NCBI RefSeq assembly: GCF_004193775.1
Contig: NC_041021.1
Coordinates: forward strand, 8,004,651 to 8,068,650
DNA: 64,000 bases
Origin: Glycine soja
Taxonomy: Eukaryota; Streptophyta; Magnoliopsida; Fabales; Fabaceae
Direction: 5' to 3'
Shown: one piece after another, positions 1 to 12,337 of the stretch
How positions within the stretch are numbered: the first letter of the stretch is position 1
Layout of the letters: each line of letters starts with the position of its first letter
Made by a program: the position numbers and the translations under genes
Notes under the pieces: model-generated
Seen by the model: only the letters and a program-made list of their open reading frames with translations
What the model was told of the DNA's origin: nothing
Databases searched by the model: none

Positions 1-2074
1 TGTCCTAAGTGATCATCTAGGCTCCTACTGTACACTAAAATATCATCAAAATAAACAACTACAAATCTACCTATGAAATCCCTTAAGACATGATGCATAA
101 GCCTCATAAAGGTGCTTGTTGCATTAGTGAGCCCAAAAAGGCATTACTAGTCATTCTTACAAACCAAACTTGGTCTTGACAGCGGTTTTTCACTTATCGC
201 CCTCTTTCATCCTGATTTGGTGATAGCCATTTTTAAGATTAATTTTTTAAAAGATTTTGGCACCATGCAACTCATCAAGTAAATCATCAAGTCTAGGAAT
301 GGGGTGCCTATACTTTACAGTAATGTTGTTGATGGCCCTACAATCTATATACATTTTCCACTTACCATCTTTTTTGGGCACCAACAACACTGGCACAGCA
401 CAAGGGCTTAGTCCCTCTTGGACCCATCCCTTCTCCAACAATTCCTTAACCTGAGACTCTATCTCCTTAGTCTCCTGAGGGTTAGTCCTATAGGCTGGCC
501 TATTAGGAAGGCTTGCTCCTGGGACTAAGTCTATTTGGTGTTTTATTCCCCTGAGATGAGGTAGCATAAGGGGTATCTCTTTGGGAAATATATCACCAAA
601 TTCGTGTAAGAGTTCTTGGACCTTTGGGGGTAAGGTCTCAAATGTAAGAATTGTGCCAGTGCTAAGGGAGGTTTCCCTTGATAGGAGAAGGTAGAAGGAT
701 TGTTTAAGAAAGAGTGTCCTTTTGATATCACCTTTTGTTGCAAAATGATTTTCCTTCTTAATAATCTTCTTGGAGGAATCATTTTCCTCTTTTTCCTTCC
801 CCTTGGCCTTTGAAGACAAGGCCTTGCTATCCTTATTTTTCTTTTTTTTTTTTCTAGTTTTTCTTCCCTATCCCTCTTATCTTTCATAGTTAGTTGATCT
901 TTGGCCACCTGTGAAAGTGTTTGAGGATGCAACACAAACTTTGTTCCAAGGTGAGTGAGGGTTATCTAATTAGTTAGGCCATTATAAATTATCTTCCTAT
1001 CATATTTCCATGGCCTACCTAAGAGAAGGTGTCTTGCCTCTATAAGAACTACATCACAAGTCACTTCATCCTTATATGTTCCAATGGAGAAGGGCGTTTT
1101 CACTAGTTGATTGACTATTATCTCCCCTTGCTCATGGAGCCATTGAAGTTTGTAAGGCTTTGGAAGGGGAGTGATAGCAAGGCTCAACTTAGAGACTAAT
1201 TTTGTGTTGCAACAATTGCAACATGAACCACTATCTACAATGATAGAACATGTGTTATAAAAAATTTTACACCTTGTGTCAATGGCTCATGTTGTAGACG
1301 AAGGTCAACCTTGTCCCTCACTTCCATATTAAGTCCACTAAGGAACCTAGCAATACTTGTTTTTTCCTCCTCCCTAAGCTCATCTCTCAAAAGGAGTAGT
1401 TCCATTTGTAGCCTATACTCTTCAACACTCATACTCCCTTATCTAAGCCTTTGGAGCTTGTCCATAAGCTCCCTTTCATAGTAGAAAGGGATATGCCTCT
1501 TCCTAAAGGTACTTTTCAAGTCATTCCAATACTCTACTGGAGAATCCCCATGAATCCTTCTTTCCCTAACAAGGGAAGTCCACCAATAGAGGGCATACCC
1601 TTGGAAGCTAAGGGTATCCAAAGGAACCTTCCTTTCCTCACTTGTATGATGGCAAGCAAAGAGTTGCTCAACCTTCATTTCCCAATCTAAATAAGCCTCC
1701 ATATTGTCCTTCCCATGAAAGTATGGGATGTTAATGTTAGCCTCTTGAGGCTTTCTTTCCTTTTCTCTCCTAAAGGAGTGAGGTCTAGGATGTGACTTAT
1801 GTCGTTCTCTATAATAGTCACTAAGTTCTTCACTTAGGCTCTTGCAAGAGTCATGACTACTATAGGAATGTTTTTTTTTTAACTCTTTTAGTATTTTTCT
1901 TCTTTCTTCTTCCCTTATTTGTTCCCTCTCATCTTGACTTATTTCTACCCACTCTTTTCCTTTCTTTCTAGTGTTTTTTTCCATAACTTGAGGGAACTCA
2001 ACTCATCTAATATTCTAGATAAAGGGTCCTTATGACTAGTACCCTCACCATTAACACTAGATAAATGATGACTC
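1..2074 (-). pseudogene. Decayed Ty3/gypsy (chromovirus-like) gag-pol, broken
   Basis: Read on the minus strand from about 2074 down to the window edge. A gag region (about 1984-1235) has the capsid-type stretch IPYFHGKDNMEAYLDWEMKV and the block YWNDLKSTF. Around 1245-1190 follows a protease active site (IVDSGS) and, at 1187-966, GRPWKYDRK. The RT starts near 430 with VPVLLVPKKDGKWKMYIDCR and the catalytic box YFDDILVYS lies near 20-50. The domain order gag-PR-RT and these motifs fit Ty3/gypsy retrotransposons; the RT wording resembles plant chromoviruses, an inference. The zinc knuckle and linker between gag and protease are missing, frames shift near 1984 and in the T-run at about 838-852, and stops interrupt the RT, so it is non-functional. 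The rest of pol lies outside the window. Confidence 0.88.
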
Positions 2075-2104
2075 ATGTTGGTTCCTAAGTTATGGTTCTT
2101 TCTT

Positions 2105-2830
2105 GTTGGGGGTTTGCAAAAGGTAAAAGCTAGGGTTCAAAAGAATTCAAGATAAGCGTGATAAGCAAGAAGAAAGTATTATGCAATAACAAGATAAACT
2201 AGGCGTGACTAGTAAAGAAAATAAGCTATGAAAGTAAGCAAGAAATTAAAGTGCAAGAAATGTAAACTAGGCAGATCCTAAGAGTGTTTGGATGACCACA
2301 TTTAAGGTTCCGAACAAAACACTCACTATACTAAGGGAAAATTGTCTAAAATTATTACACACAAATGGAAGTTTGGTAACCTATTGGAGGCTCCCAACAC
2401 ACTTCCAATGAAAGGCCTTTTCTTACAAAATTTGAAAGCAATGAAGGTAAGTAAATTACCAATTACAAAGTTACAAAAAAGTCCTCAATCTTGGTGGCTG
2501 TTATCTATTTGGTGTTTCACTCAATTTGGAGTGCTTCTTAGTCCAATAGCTCTTAAGGTGGTTGACCCCTTACTTTTTGACTCAAATTCTTCAAGGGATG
2601 ACACCAATCCTCCTTTCCAATTCCCTATATGGCAACTCACAAACAAGAAAACAAAGAGACAAGCAATAACCAAAGACCAAAAAATGAAATGAAAGCTAAA
2701 CCAATATAGTTTTAACAAGACAAATTTTCAAGGATTATTCAACAATTAAAGCAATGAAAAGCACATAAAAGCAAGCTAGGACTCAAAGAGAAACCTAGAA
2801 TGGCTCTAGAGTAAAGTAGAAAAACTAAAA
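2105..2830 (-). mobile_element. Probable 5' LTR/leader of the gypsy remnant
   Basis: This stretch lies just upstream (minus-strand sense) of the gag start and holds no credible coding region. Its position and AT-rich, non-coding character suit an LTR plus leader. I could not find a convincing primer-binding site, a second LTR copy or a target duplication, so the boundaries are guesses. Confidence 0.3.
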
Positions 2831-2892
2831 AAAGACTCATGAAATCTCTAGTTTTGGAAAAAAATTTCACATTAATGTTCAATTGAAATTTC

Positions 2893-2962
2893 AGAACTAA
2901 GATTAGTATAAAATAGGCACTAATTATAGAACTAAGATTAGTATAAAATAGGCACTAATTAC
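2893..2962. repeat. 35-bp tandem duplication
   Basis: Two almost identical 35-bp units sit head to tail, each containing AACTAAGATTAGTATAAAAT followed by AGGCACTAATTA. They lie directly at the left edge of the CACTA-derived segment. Confidence 0.85.
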
Positions 2963-2964
2963 AA

Positions 2965-3370
2965 GTGTGGCACTATCCCATTCAGGAAGACCGTTTTTTA
3001 TGGTAGTTTCATACGTCAGGGTTAATTCTATTTTGTTAAATTTGACAAAATTTCGGCAGCATTTCGCATTGGTCTCAAACTACACGACATGAAATCGGTG
3101 AAATTAATTTCCCGATAATCAAGTATGCACTCAGAGAACAACTAGAAATGCATTGTACCAAAATTTCATCAAATTAAACAAAATAATGTTAACCTTATCG
3201 CATGAATCTACCATAAAAATATCAGTCTCCCCAAACTGTCCAAACAGACAATTCAAGATTGAATACAATGATTAATGCAAACTGTCCGCAAGAATCATTG
3301 CATTCAGTCTCAAACGGGAATCTAAGGTTCACTCATAATGAACACAATTTGTATATCATATATCAGTTGT
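2965..3370. repeat. Long direct repeat, copy 1 (copy 2 at 38757-39168)
   Basis: About 400 bp align almost base for base with 38757-39168, including TATCCCATTC, CATACGTCAGGGTTAATTC and GATTGAATACAATGATTAAT. Similarity stops near 3370. In copy 2 it sits immediately upstream of the TNP2 transposase start, so it is probably part of the transposase leader or promoter region. Confidence 0.9.
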
Positions 3371-4525
3371 CTTTAATGACAGAAATATCAACAACAGCAA
3401 CACAAATCTATAAGACGCAATTATTTATTGAAGTTGTTTTTGTAAAAATTTCAATGGATCTCAACAAGTAATAATCAATAGCTATAAAACAAGGAATTTT
3501 ATTTGTCATATGGTACTATAAATACTAATAAAAAAGAGTTTCTCCCTAAAACGTAACCTCTAAATAAAAGGTAGGTTTAGATACTTAAGTGTGTGAATCA
3601 GAAGCACAGACATTGAACATGAAGATTGTGTCTAATTTGCAGTTTTTACATAAGCAGAAACCACGCTTATGGCAGCTGGTACATTACATTTATTTCAGTG
3701 TCAAGATCACTGCAGAACTGCACGTGTACATAACTTTGGTTTAACCAGTTCCACCTAGTTTTAACAGTTTTTAATGTCGTACTCTACAATGTCAAAAGAA
3801 GCAATATACATTGTGGTTGCTTCTATTCCTAATTGCATTGTTGTTAAATACAAACGAGCATAAACCAACTCATGCTCATAAATTGCTCACAGATTAGGTC
3901 TAAGCGAAAAGATTTCTTATACACTCAAATGGGTAAGTTACCTTGCCATAAACTACCATGATGTTCTTACATATCAAGTGGGTAAGTTACCTTGCCATTA
4001 GATACAAAGGCTCGAGAATTTGGGTTTTAGAAACATTGAAAACAATCTGTTTTGGTTCTTTGGATAGTAAAGAAAATTATGAGGATTTTCTAGATAATAT
4101 AAATGAAAACATTTAGTAGGCGGTAAGTTGATCTCTTTGTTATTCTGTTGGTTTATTCTTCTAGTTTATGATAAGTCTAGTTTTTCTTGTCTCTGCAGTA
4201 TTAGGCATTGAATGAATCTCCTATTGGACATAACCAATCCCCTAAAGTTACCTAAGAAGTTGTGGCCATCGCTGAAGATATTAATGACATGTCATTTATT
4301 AGTGCACAATCAGCTGAAGTCACCTCACATACAACAGACCTTGGACGTGATGGTTTATTGGAGGAAGATGAAAATGGAGTAGAGCAAAGGATAGTATAAT
4401 GAAGGATGGAGATGTAATTGATGGATTGAGGAATATGTCAGAAAATCTATCTATCTGCAGCAGTTGTGAATGTAAGTGACAAGTTTAGATTGTCTCTTAA
4501 TTGCAAAATTTCTATAAACTTACAG

Positions 4526-4667
4526 GCTGAGAGAAGGCTGGAAATGAAGGGACAAGTTTAAAGAAGCAAGTCCAGGCACTGACTCTCAAAAATTCAACAC
4601 TTGAAGATAGAGTCACCCATCTAGATAGTGCACTTAAGGAGTGTGTTAGGCAGCTAAGACAAACAAG
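4526..4667 (+). pseudogene. Captured exon fragment of a filament-like plant protein (FPP)
   Basis: After an AG acceptor at 4524-4525, one frame encodes [17 protein letters not shown], then [20 protein letters not shown] and VRQLRQTR, followed by a GT donor at 4668. The stretch resembles the conserved coiled-coil block of plant FPP proteins (long coiled-coil proteins). The codon expected to be Trp just before EKAG is a TGA stop. Only this exon is clear. An upstream block near 4213-4291 (ESPIGHNQSPKVT, then a stop) may be another FPP piece, but that is weak. It lies inside the CACTA remnant on the strand opposite to that element's presumed transcription, so it is read as a transduplicated, non-coding fragment. 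Confidence 0.7.
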
Positions 4668-4925
4668 GTGTTTATAACCTGGAAAATAAGGTATTATGGT
4701 TCCAAGTCTCTATGTTGATTTCTATTTTTTTTCTTTCTTCGAATGAAGGCTGATTAATTTTGCCAAATACTGATATGACTCGTTTATGTACTATGTCAGT
4801 AGTATATTGCTCTAATTCATATTGATTTATGTAGTCATTTGGACCAAGATCATTTAACATTAGGGTTTACTTACTTATCATCCAGAATATAATATATCTA
4901 ATACATGATGTTTCTGTTAATAATA

Positions 4926-5133
4926 TAGCTTATCAGTCACACTAAAAGAATAGAATAGCACAACACAACACAACATTGATAGCTTATCAGTCACACTAAA
5001 AGAATAGAACATCACAGCACAACATAACATTGATAGCTTATCAGTCACACTAAAAGAATAGAACAGTACAACACAACACAACATAGCACAACACAACATA
5101 GATAGCTTATCAGTCACACTAAAAGAATAGAAC
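4926..5133. repeat. Tandem repeat, four units of about 54-69 bp
   Basis: The core TAGCTTATCAGTCACACTAA followed by AAGAATAGAA recurs at 4926, 4980, 5034 and 5103. The spacers are runs of CACAACACAACA. The third unit is longer because its spacer is duplicated. The open frame across it is a by-product of the repeat. Confidence 0.92.
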
Positions 5134-5875
5134 AACATTGCTGGTCACCTCAATCTTGAAGAGTGCAATTGATGAATGGATAGCCCAGAAGAAAGCAAAC
5201 CACCAAGGTAGAGGTAGAGGTAGAGGTAGAGGTATTCCCTACGCCTTGCAACTAAATCTGCCACAGAGAAGCAACCAAAAGCCAAAGAAGAGAAAATAAG
5301 TTGCAGCTTGAAACTTTTGGGAAAATGGGTGGTTGAATCTTAAATCCTATTTTTGAGCTACTTAGAGGCATTTTTTGGAAAAATGAGTTAACCAAATCCC
5401 CGTGGGGATTTGCCCAGGGATTCCTCCTTCGATTTCGAGCGTTTTGACATATTATGGACATTTATATCAAAAGTTACAGCCGTTTGAAGTTTACTTGCCA
5501 CAATCACAAACCCTAACTACAGTAAGGTAGTCTAAAGCATGGAGGTTAACTATGGAGTATGGGGGTGGTGAAAACCAGCCATATAATATAGGGTTTAACT
5601 TAACAAAACTCATTTCAAGAAATTAATTACCTGACTAAGAAACTATGGACTGTTCCTGTTAGTGTTGAATGCTGAAGTCAGACTCCAACAGACCCCAGCA
5701 GTCATGAACCCCAACGGCGGCCACAAACCCTAACGACAACGATGGTGTGGAGGAGACCAGAGTGACCTTCTGTGTCTTCGCAGTGAGGGAGAATGAGGCT
5801 TTTGTGTTTCTGAAACTGAGCTAGTGCGCGCGGGGGGAGAACCTTTTGGATGGGTTTTAATTTATCTTTAACCCA

Positions 5876-6130
5876 ACATCGGTTTTATAAAGAAAACCGA
5901 TGTTAACATCATCTGGTTAACATCAATTTTTTAAAAGACTGATGTTAACTAGTTCATGTTAACATCGATTTTGACAAAACCGATGTTAACATAGTTAACA
6001 TTGATTTTTTAAAAACCGATGTTAACTAACTCGACTTATTTATAAAAATACCACCATGTTTTTCTTAACATCGGTTTTTTGAAAAATCAATATTAATCGT
6101 GCGATGTTAAATCTATATTTTGTAGTAGTG
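5876..6130. repeat. CACTA subterminal hairpin repeats
   Basis: The motif AACATCGGTTTT and its inverse AAAACCGATGTTAAC alternate several times, forming back-to-back hairpins that stop at the TIR at 6130. Arrays like this are the usual transposase-binding subterminal regions of CACTA elements. Confidence 0.85.
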
Positions 6131-7567
6131 TCTTGAAAAGGCCAAGATTCATATCTCTCTTTAACATATATAAAAGTAGGGAGGGTTTGCTCACTCATCA
6201 AAGAATTTATATTATTAAAGAAAAATTAGATTGCTTCAAAAACACACAGAAACACAAATATATATTTTTTCTATTTATTATTATTATATATTTTTAAATA
6301 CAAAATAAATCCTAATTTTTCACTAGTAGCATTGCATATATACTTCTAATTAACTATCAGCATATCATACTAAACATGGGTAAACTTGGTACTATGTAAG
6401 CTTTTTGCAATGATCGGTGCATACACATTTTTTTCTTTCTGAAATAATAAATTTTATCCACTATTATTAGAACTATTTTGTTCCAAAAACCTTGTTATAA
6501 CTTACCATCACTGTCAGTGAATCCCTTCTCGCCAAAGAGTCTCTCTCGTAACTTAATAATCTTTGGTTCAAAGTAATTAACCCAAATTGTCTAACAGGGA
6601 AGGATGAGCTTCTAGCATAAAAAAATTGTTTGCATATTTGTAACGAGTTATCATTATGATTCCCTGACTTAAGCAAGCGGTAGTTTAATCTAAAAAAAAA
6701 AAAGCAAGAGGTAGGTACTGAAAATGAAGAATTGATCATTATCACCATTACTTTTCTATGTTCTTAATTCTTTTTTTTCTCTCTTGATCAAACTTTTAGG
6801 ACTTCTAACATAAAAATAATTTCACATATTTGCAACAATGAAGTTATCATTAGGATTCACAAACTCAAGCAAGAGGTTGTAACTTATAAGTTGCGACAAC
6901 GAAGAATCATGGTCCCCATTCACCCACCACCACGAGTGTATTTTTTAATCACAATAACATTTGCGCTAATATCTTTTTGACAGCCTCAAAATTGAAGTTT
7001 TTGATCCGTAAACACTAAATATCATACGAAAGGATTTATAATACTCATACTTAAAGTTAACCTATTCTTTGAAATTAAGTCATCCCTCAACATTGCAATA
7101 TACCAAAACAAGGCATATAATGCCTTACGAAGTTGAGAGACTCCAATATATGAATTCTTAAAATGAATATTCAATAATATTGAAACGCCTTGAAATATTA
7201 TTGAGATTTTTATAAAACAAATTTGATGTATTAAATATAAGGAAAAACAATAAAAGTAAAAGAAAAATATGCTAAATGTATGGAATTATATTCTTGATAT
7301 AAAAAATTAAAATATAAATACAATCAATATGCATTAATATATATATATATATATAGCTATTTTATAATTGAATATATATATATAGCTATTTTATAATTGA
7401 ATATACGAGGAAAAAATTCAACAAGGAAAAACTTGCAATGGATGATGCTATGAATTATGGTATACACAGTGACGTGCTATGATGTAATTAAGGTTGGTGA
7501 TTGCTAAATGCAAGTTCCTGTATGTTAATCACCTCCTTTATATAATTTTGTTTTTCTCTCTCTCAAA
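6131..7567. other. AT-rich intergenic DNA
   Basis: No gene is supported. The stretch has scattered short open frames without recognisable motifs. At about 7330-7406 there is a small tandem duplication of an AT-repeat followed by AGCTATTTTATAATTGAAT. Confidence 0.6.
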
Positions 7568-8346
7568 ATTACTCCTTTCCAGAAATTAAATTATGCAAAG
7601 TATTAAAATTTTAACACTTCCAAGAAGTGTTATAATGTTTTTTCGAAACTACTTTCTAGAATTTACTTTTTGGAATAAAAAATTGGAGTTGTATGATTTG
7701 TCATATTTAAAAGATACAAAGCAAGACTCCCTAGCTAAATGTTTTCATCTCAAATTCTACCCTCTACACTTACATAAAGCACTTCTCCTCGATGTCAATC
7801 CTCCCCTATGCACGTTTCTTGTTGCATGTGTTGTTTCATCCTAAACCGCTTTTGTATCATTAACTGTACTATCAAGATGTAATTCACCCCTTCTACTTCT
7901 AGCACAATCATTTCCCCCCACTACACCTCCATCTCTGATGCCCCCACCTCATAATAAACCATTGTCGAGTATCACTCCATTGTCATCTTACCACCATTCT
8001 TTTGATGTTTTTCATTGTTGACACTTGTGTAACAAAAAAATAAAATTAGATTCATATGCTTTACGTTATCACATGTGATGAAGGTATTTATCAATGGTGG
8101 ATGTGTAATGGGGGAGTGGCATCAAGGAAAAGTGTTTTATGGTAATGTTGAGGACAGACTCTAAAATGTCAATATTTAGGGAGTCTTGCTTCGTGTGTTT
8201 TTTGAGAAATCCATACAACCCCTATTTTTGCTTCTAGAAATTAAGTAAATTCTGAAAAACATTATATAACACTTTCAGAAAGTATTTTTTGGAAGTATAA
8301 AATTTTAATACATTTTGGAATTTAGTTTTCAGGAAAGGGGTGATTA
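7568..8346. mobile_element. Foldback element with long imperfect inverted repeats
   Basis: The left arm (from about 7568, ACTCCTTTCCAGAAATT) matches the reverse complement of the right arm (ending about 8346, CAGGAAAGGGGTGAT). The match continues inward through the shared blocks AAAATTTTAATA, AACATTAT, AAGCAAGACTCCCTA and CACTTCTCCTCGATG/CACTTTTCCTTGATG. The arms are roughly 250-270 bp with several indels around a spacer of about 240 bp. There is no transposase. Long arms without coding capacity fit a foldback or non-autonomous Mutator-type element; no clear target duplication was found. Confidence 0.65.
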
Positions 8347-9917
8347 TGAGAATAAATAAATCAAACTAAATAAGGGAGATATATTTAGCAAACATGAGAG
8401 GAGAGGTGCGCTTAGAACTTGCCATGAGGTTCTTAATGTAGATAATGGGCCTGTGTTAGAGGTTGTTTTGCAAAAAAGAAAGAAAGAAACTTAAACGCAC
8501 ACTTTTTTTTTTTGTTTTCTAATTGTTTATTTCAGCTCTATAAAAAATAGCCAGAAACTAAAAAGAATTTCAAATATGATTAAAATAAAATGTGATTTTT
8601 CAATCCCTCAGATTTGTGAAATAAATTTTTAGTATCTCCTGACTTATTTTTGGTGGATTGAATGGACCATTTGTGGCGGTTTTTTATTTTATTGTGGGGA
8701 GGACTTAAAAAATAGACTTAAAGTATATTAAAGTAAAGAATAAGATTAATAATATAATGCACAATATGAAAAAAATATAATGATTGAAACTAAGGTAAAT
8801 GGTAATAATGATTTCCATCTATGTGCTCCTTAAAAACATCTTCTAAATATAGAAAATCTGTAATGAATTTCTTACTTTTTAAATATGAAGTCGTGTCGTG
8901 GTTGTCATGTTTAATGCATTGCTCCTTGATGTAGATCGACAACAATGCTTCACTGTCAATTAATGGATTTAAGTACCCAGTTGCTAATTTCAGATCCAGC
9001 TTCTCCATCCTAAACTAAAGTGTGTATGGAGGGCTTCAATCACGCATTATTCATTCCGAATTAGCAAATTCTATTTACGTTTGATCATTATGGCATCGTT
9101 TAAATCCTTTTTTTTTTTGTGATTTCTTCTTACCTTATTTTTCTTATAGGCAAATTGAATCATTTTATTTCTTCTTACCTTACTATTCACTATCAAGTTA
9201 AAGTTTGATATTAATTAATGTCAAAATTTGGTCACACTCATGAAATGATGATGTTTTGACGTAGATAAATAAAAAGAAGAGAAAAATGTCTAGTCATTAA
9301 CCATCTAAAAAATTTTACACACCATTCTAATCACAATCTATCATGATAAATTTGTTAATTTTTTAAATAATTCTCTTAAAGTAATTCAAATGATAATTTG
9401 TAATTAGATGATAATATAAAATTCTATCTATATATAAACATTAAACTCAAATAAAATGTTAAACTTTAACTTTTGAAACAACAAAATAGGTTTTCTTTAA
9501 ATTTGGGATAAATTTAGTTTTAGTCATTCAAATTTAAGATTGATGATCCTTTAAAAAAATAATATTGTTTTAGTCTTTATCATCTACCCAAACATCATCA
9601 AAACATTTAATTTCATAGAAAATCACGTGTTTGGTGCTTAATAATACAAAATTAAAGTGAGTTGTCAAGTAAGAGACTTGTAATTTGTTAATCATTTAAG
9701 CGAAATTTTTAACAATGTTTCAAAAGAGAGATTACAACTTTTTCTTTTCTTTTAAATTATATGATTAAAAAGGTGAATTATTTTAAATTTTGGGATCAAA
9801 ATGAAACTTAACCTAAATTTATATACGAAATAAAACATATTTAAGTCTAATATTAATAGCAGGAATATATATCACTAAATACGTATATTAATTCGAAGTA
9901 AAATTGTAACCACATAT
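8347..9917. other. AT-rich intergenic DNA with a possible small MITE
   Basis: No gene is supported; a 72-codon minus-strand frame at 8790-9008 has no recognisable family. Around 9495-9825 there are weak inverted ends (ATAAATTTAGTTTTAGT against ATAAATTTAGGTTAAGT), suggesting an old MITE. Confidence 0.45.
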
Positions 9918-10229
9918 TGTTAGATTTCATCTTAAAACTAATTGACATTAAGTGAAGTTGTCCAACATATATATATAAGATGCACCCCAAAGACTGAGAC
10001 AGACGATGTGGAACTTCCTAACATTCCCCTCCACATATGTCGCCAATATAGGCGAGCCGTCGATATGGTGGAGAGAGTTGTCAACATGGCGGAGAAAACT
10101 AAGATGAGCTATAAGCTCTGATACCATGTTAGATTTCATCTTAAAACCAATTGATACTAAATAAAGTTATCCAACAGAGATATAAGCTGCACCCCAAGGG
10201 CTGAGGCAAGCGATGTGGACTTCCTAACA
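9918..10229 (-). mobile_element. Complete TRIM retrotransposon (two about 105-bp LTRs)
   Basis: Two direct repeats, 9918-10023 and 10127-10229, each run (minus strand) from TGTTAGGAAGT to AAATCTAACA. Right after the 5' LTR (10127-10229) the minus strand reads TGGTATCAGAGCT (10114-10126), the standard primer-binding site for initiator-methionine tRNA. Just before the 3' LTR is the purine tract GTGGAGGGGAA. Both sides carry the 5-bp target duplication CATAT (9913-9917 and 10230-10234). All parts of a terminal-repeat retrotransposon in miniature are present in 312 bp, with no coding capacity. Confidence 0.93.
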
Positions 10230-10234
10230 CATAT

Positions 10235-12335
10235 CATAATGTGATTAAATTCCTATTAATGGAAGAACATCATTGTATGACTTCCTCTTCCACCTCTTCT
10301 AGAAGTGTCACAATGATAATGTTTTTAATTATTATTTTTTTGTTAATATGAAATTTAGACTTTAGAGAGACCGGAGAAAGAGGGTTTATGTTTGATTTTT
10401 CTAGTATGAGAATGTTATTTTTTTTAGTTTAATTTTTTATAATATTATGTATGTTACTCTTATTAGATTATTCAATATAATACATAATTATAATAATTAA
10501 TTAAAATATTACATAATTTTTTGATTGTCAGAAATTTTATATAAACAATTTCAGAGGGTTTGGCAGCTGCTTCTATAGCTTTAGCTGCATGCAGTTTTAG
10601 CTTTCATCAATCATCATAATAGTTTCAAGATTTTCATTTGAATAAGATTATCTTCTGTCACTGGATAGATGTAATATGGAAATATAAAATAAAACAAAAG
10701 TTTTAAAAACAGTTTGTTAAAAAGTAATAATTTGTGTTTTTTTAGTTGTAAATAGTAAGTTTATCCTATTAAGCTTTTAACTTGAAAATAATTTAATTTT
10801 TTTAAAAGACTAATTTATTTGTTAAAAAAAGTCTAATTTATCGTAACGAGAAGTTACGAGAGTCAAAACAGCTCAATTTATCATCTTATAGCAGATTATA
10901 TATCAACTCGAATTTATAATAGTACTTAAGTATAGTTTATAAAATGATATTATTTAATCATCCAAGCATTTTAAAATGAACAGGTTGAATATGAAGTGAA
11001 AAGGGTCATGTAAGTTGGAAAATTATTATATATAAAAAAAAACAGAAGAAAAAAGAGTGAGAAAGAGTGAAAGAGAGAGAAAGCTCCCTGAGTATCCCAG
11101 GTACATACGAAGTTACAAAACTTGATGATAGATGATAGATGATACATGATAGATGATGATTGATGGCAAAGGAAGTGCAAGGAAATTTGAATACACAATG
11201 AAAACAACCCCTTCCAGTAAAATATGACAACTCATGATTTGGAGAAGTTTTCCCTGACATTATTATTATGCATTTCAACAAAGCCAAATCAAATGGCTAA
11301 GTGCTTCAATTATATAATAATTACGCACAAAACATAAAAAAAATCCACTATACAGTTATAGTGTCATTTCCAGAAAAAAGTAACAAGATAATAATTTATT
11401 CTTAAAAATGATAATATATTATCATATGTTGATTTGATTTTGAAAATTTGCATGTTATATATTTGTTAATTTTATAATAAGTTAATCCTTTGTCAACTTA
11501 ATTGTCAAAATTTCCAACTTTATAATAATTTAATTTTTCAGTAAAAAAATAAATTTTATAAAGCTTATGACAAATATAATTTCTTAATGTTTTAATTTAA
11601 GGAAAATTCATTTGTGAAAATTAGTCACTTTTTCATTAAAAGAACCTAATTTGTATTGAAGTTGATAAAAGTAAAATTAATTTGGTGTCAAGTGTAAATA
11701 ACTCATTTTCCAATATTCTCCTTTAAATATATTCTTTTACTATTGATTCTAATTCATGTGGATATTGTTCAGCCAAAAAAATAAAATTTCATGTGGGTCT
11801 TACTAATTTAGAAATGAGACTCCGAAATGAAATTCATATATTTAAAGACTCAAATAAATTTCACTTAATAAAATAAAATATATTAAAATGAGTATTTTTT
11901 TAATAACTATTATGAGCCGTAAAATTTTTGCCCTCAAGTATTTTAACGTATGTTTGTACTGGAGTTGTTTGTAGCAAATGTAGCTGGCCTTCAACTCAAA
12001 GCAAGTCCCCTCTCTTCAACTTAATTTAGAGGGTTTTCCAAACACAATCTTAATAATTTGATATAATATTTAGAATAACTTGTAATATGTTTGGATAGGT
12101 GTTTCAAAGGCAGCTATTCCATGATTTTAATGCCAAAATGGAGTGTTGATGTGGAAACTAAAAATTAATGACAATTTGAGTTTAATTTTCAAGCACACAC
12201 TTGATGTGTGTCGATTCACGTGTTTGGTGACATAAAATAAGTTATTTGCTTGACATAAATAATACTTTTAAAATTTTATAATTTGTTAATTAGATACACA
12301 AACATTTTAAAACCAAATCACTTTATTAAAAAATT
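10235..12335. other. AT-rich intergenic DNA
   Basis: No gene is supported. A short imperfect GATAGAT/GATGATA microsatellite lies near 11124-11166. Open frames across 10971-11287 reflect purine-rich low-complexity sequence. Confidence 0.6.
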
Positions 12336-12337
12336 AA

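Larger units (their letters stand above)
2965..6130 (-). mobile_element. CACTA (En/Spm-like) element remnant, right terminus at 6130
   Basis: The right end reads TTTTGTAGTAGTG, the reverse complement of a CACTACTACAAAA terminus. It is preceded by a subterminal array of hairpin-forming repeats. The left part (2965-3370) matches 38757-39168, the segment next to the transposase of the larger CACTA element in this window, in the same orientation. The 5.7-5.83 kb stretch also resembles 47.29-47.40 kb of that element. No transposase is present here; its place is taken by the unrelated gypsy remnant, so this is a truncated or non-autonomous relative. It carries a host gene fragment at 4526-4667. The minus strand is assigned by analogy with the larger element. 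Confidence 0.72.

Noticed and set aside
4917..5138. 73-codon minus-strand frame with repeated FYSFSVTDKL
   Set aside because: It arises from the 54-bp tandem repeat, which happens to be a multiple of three; no start context or homology.
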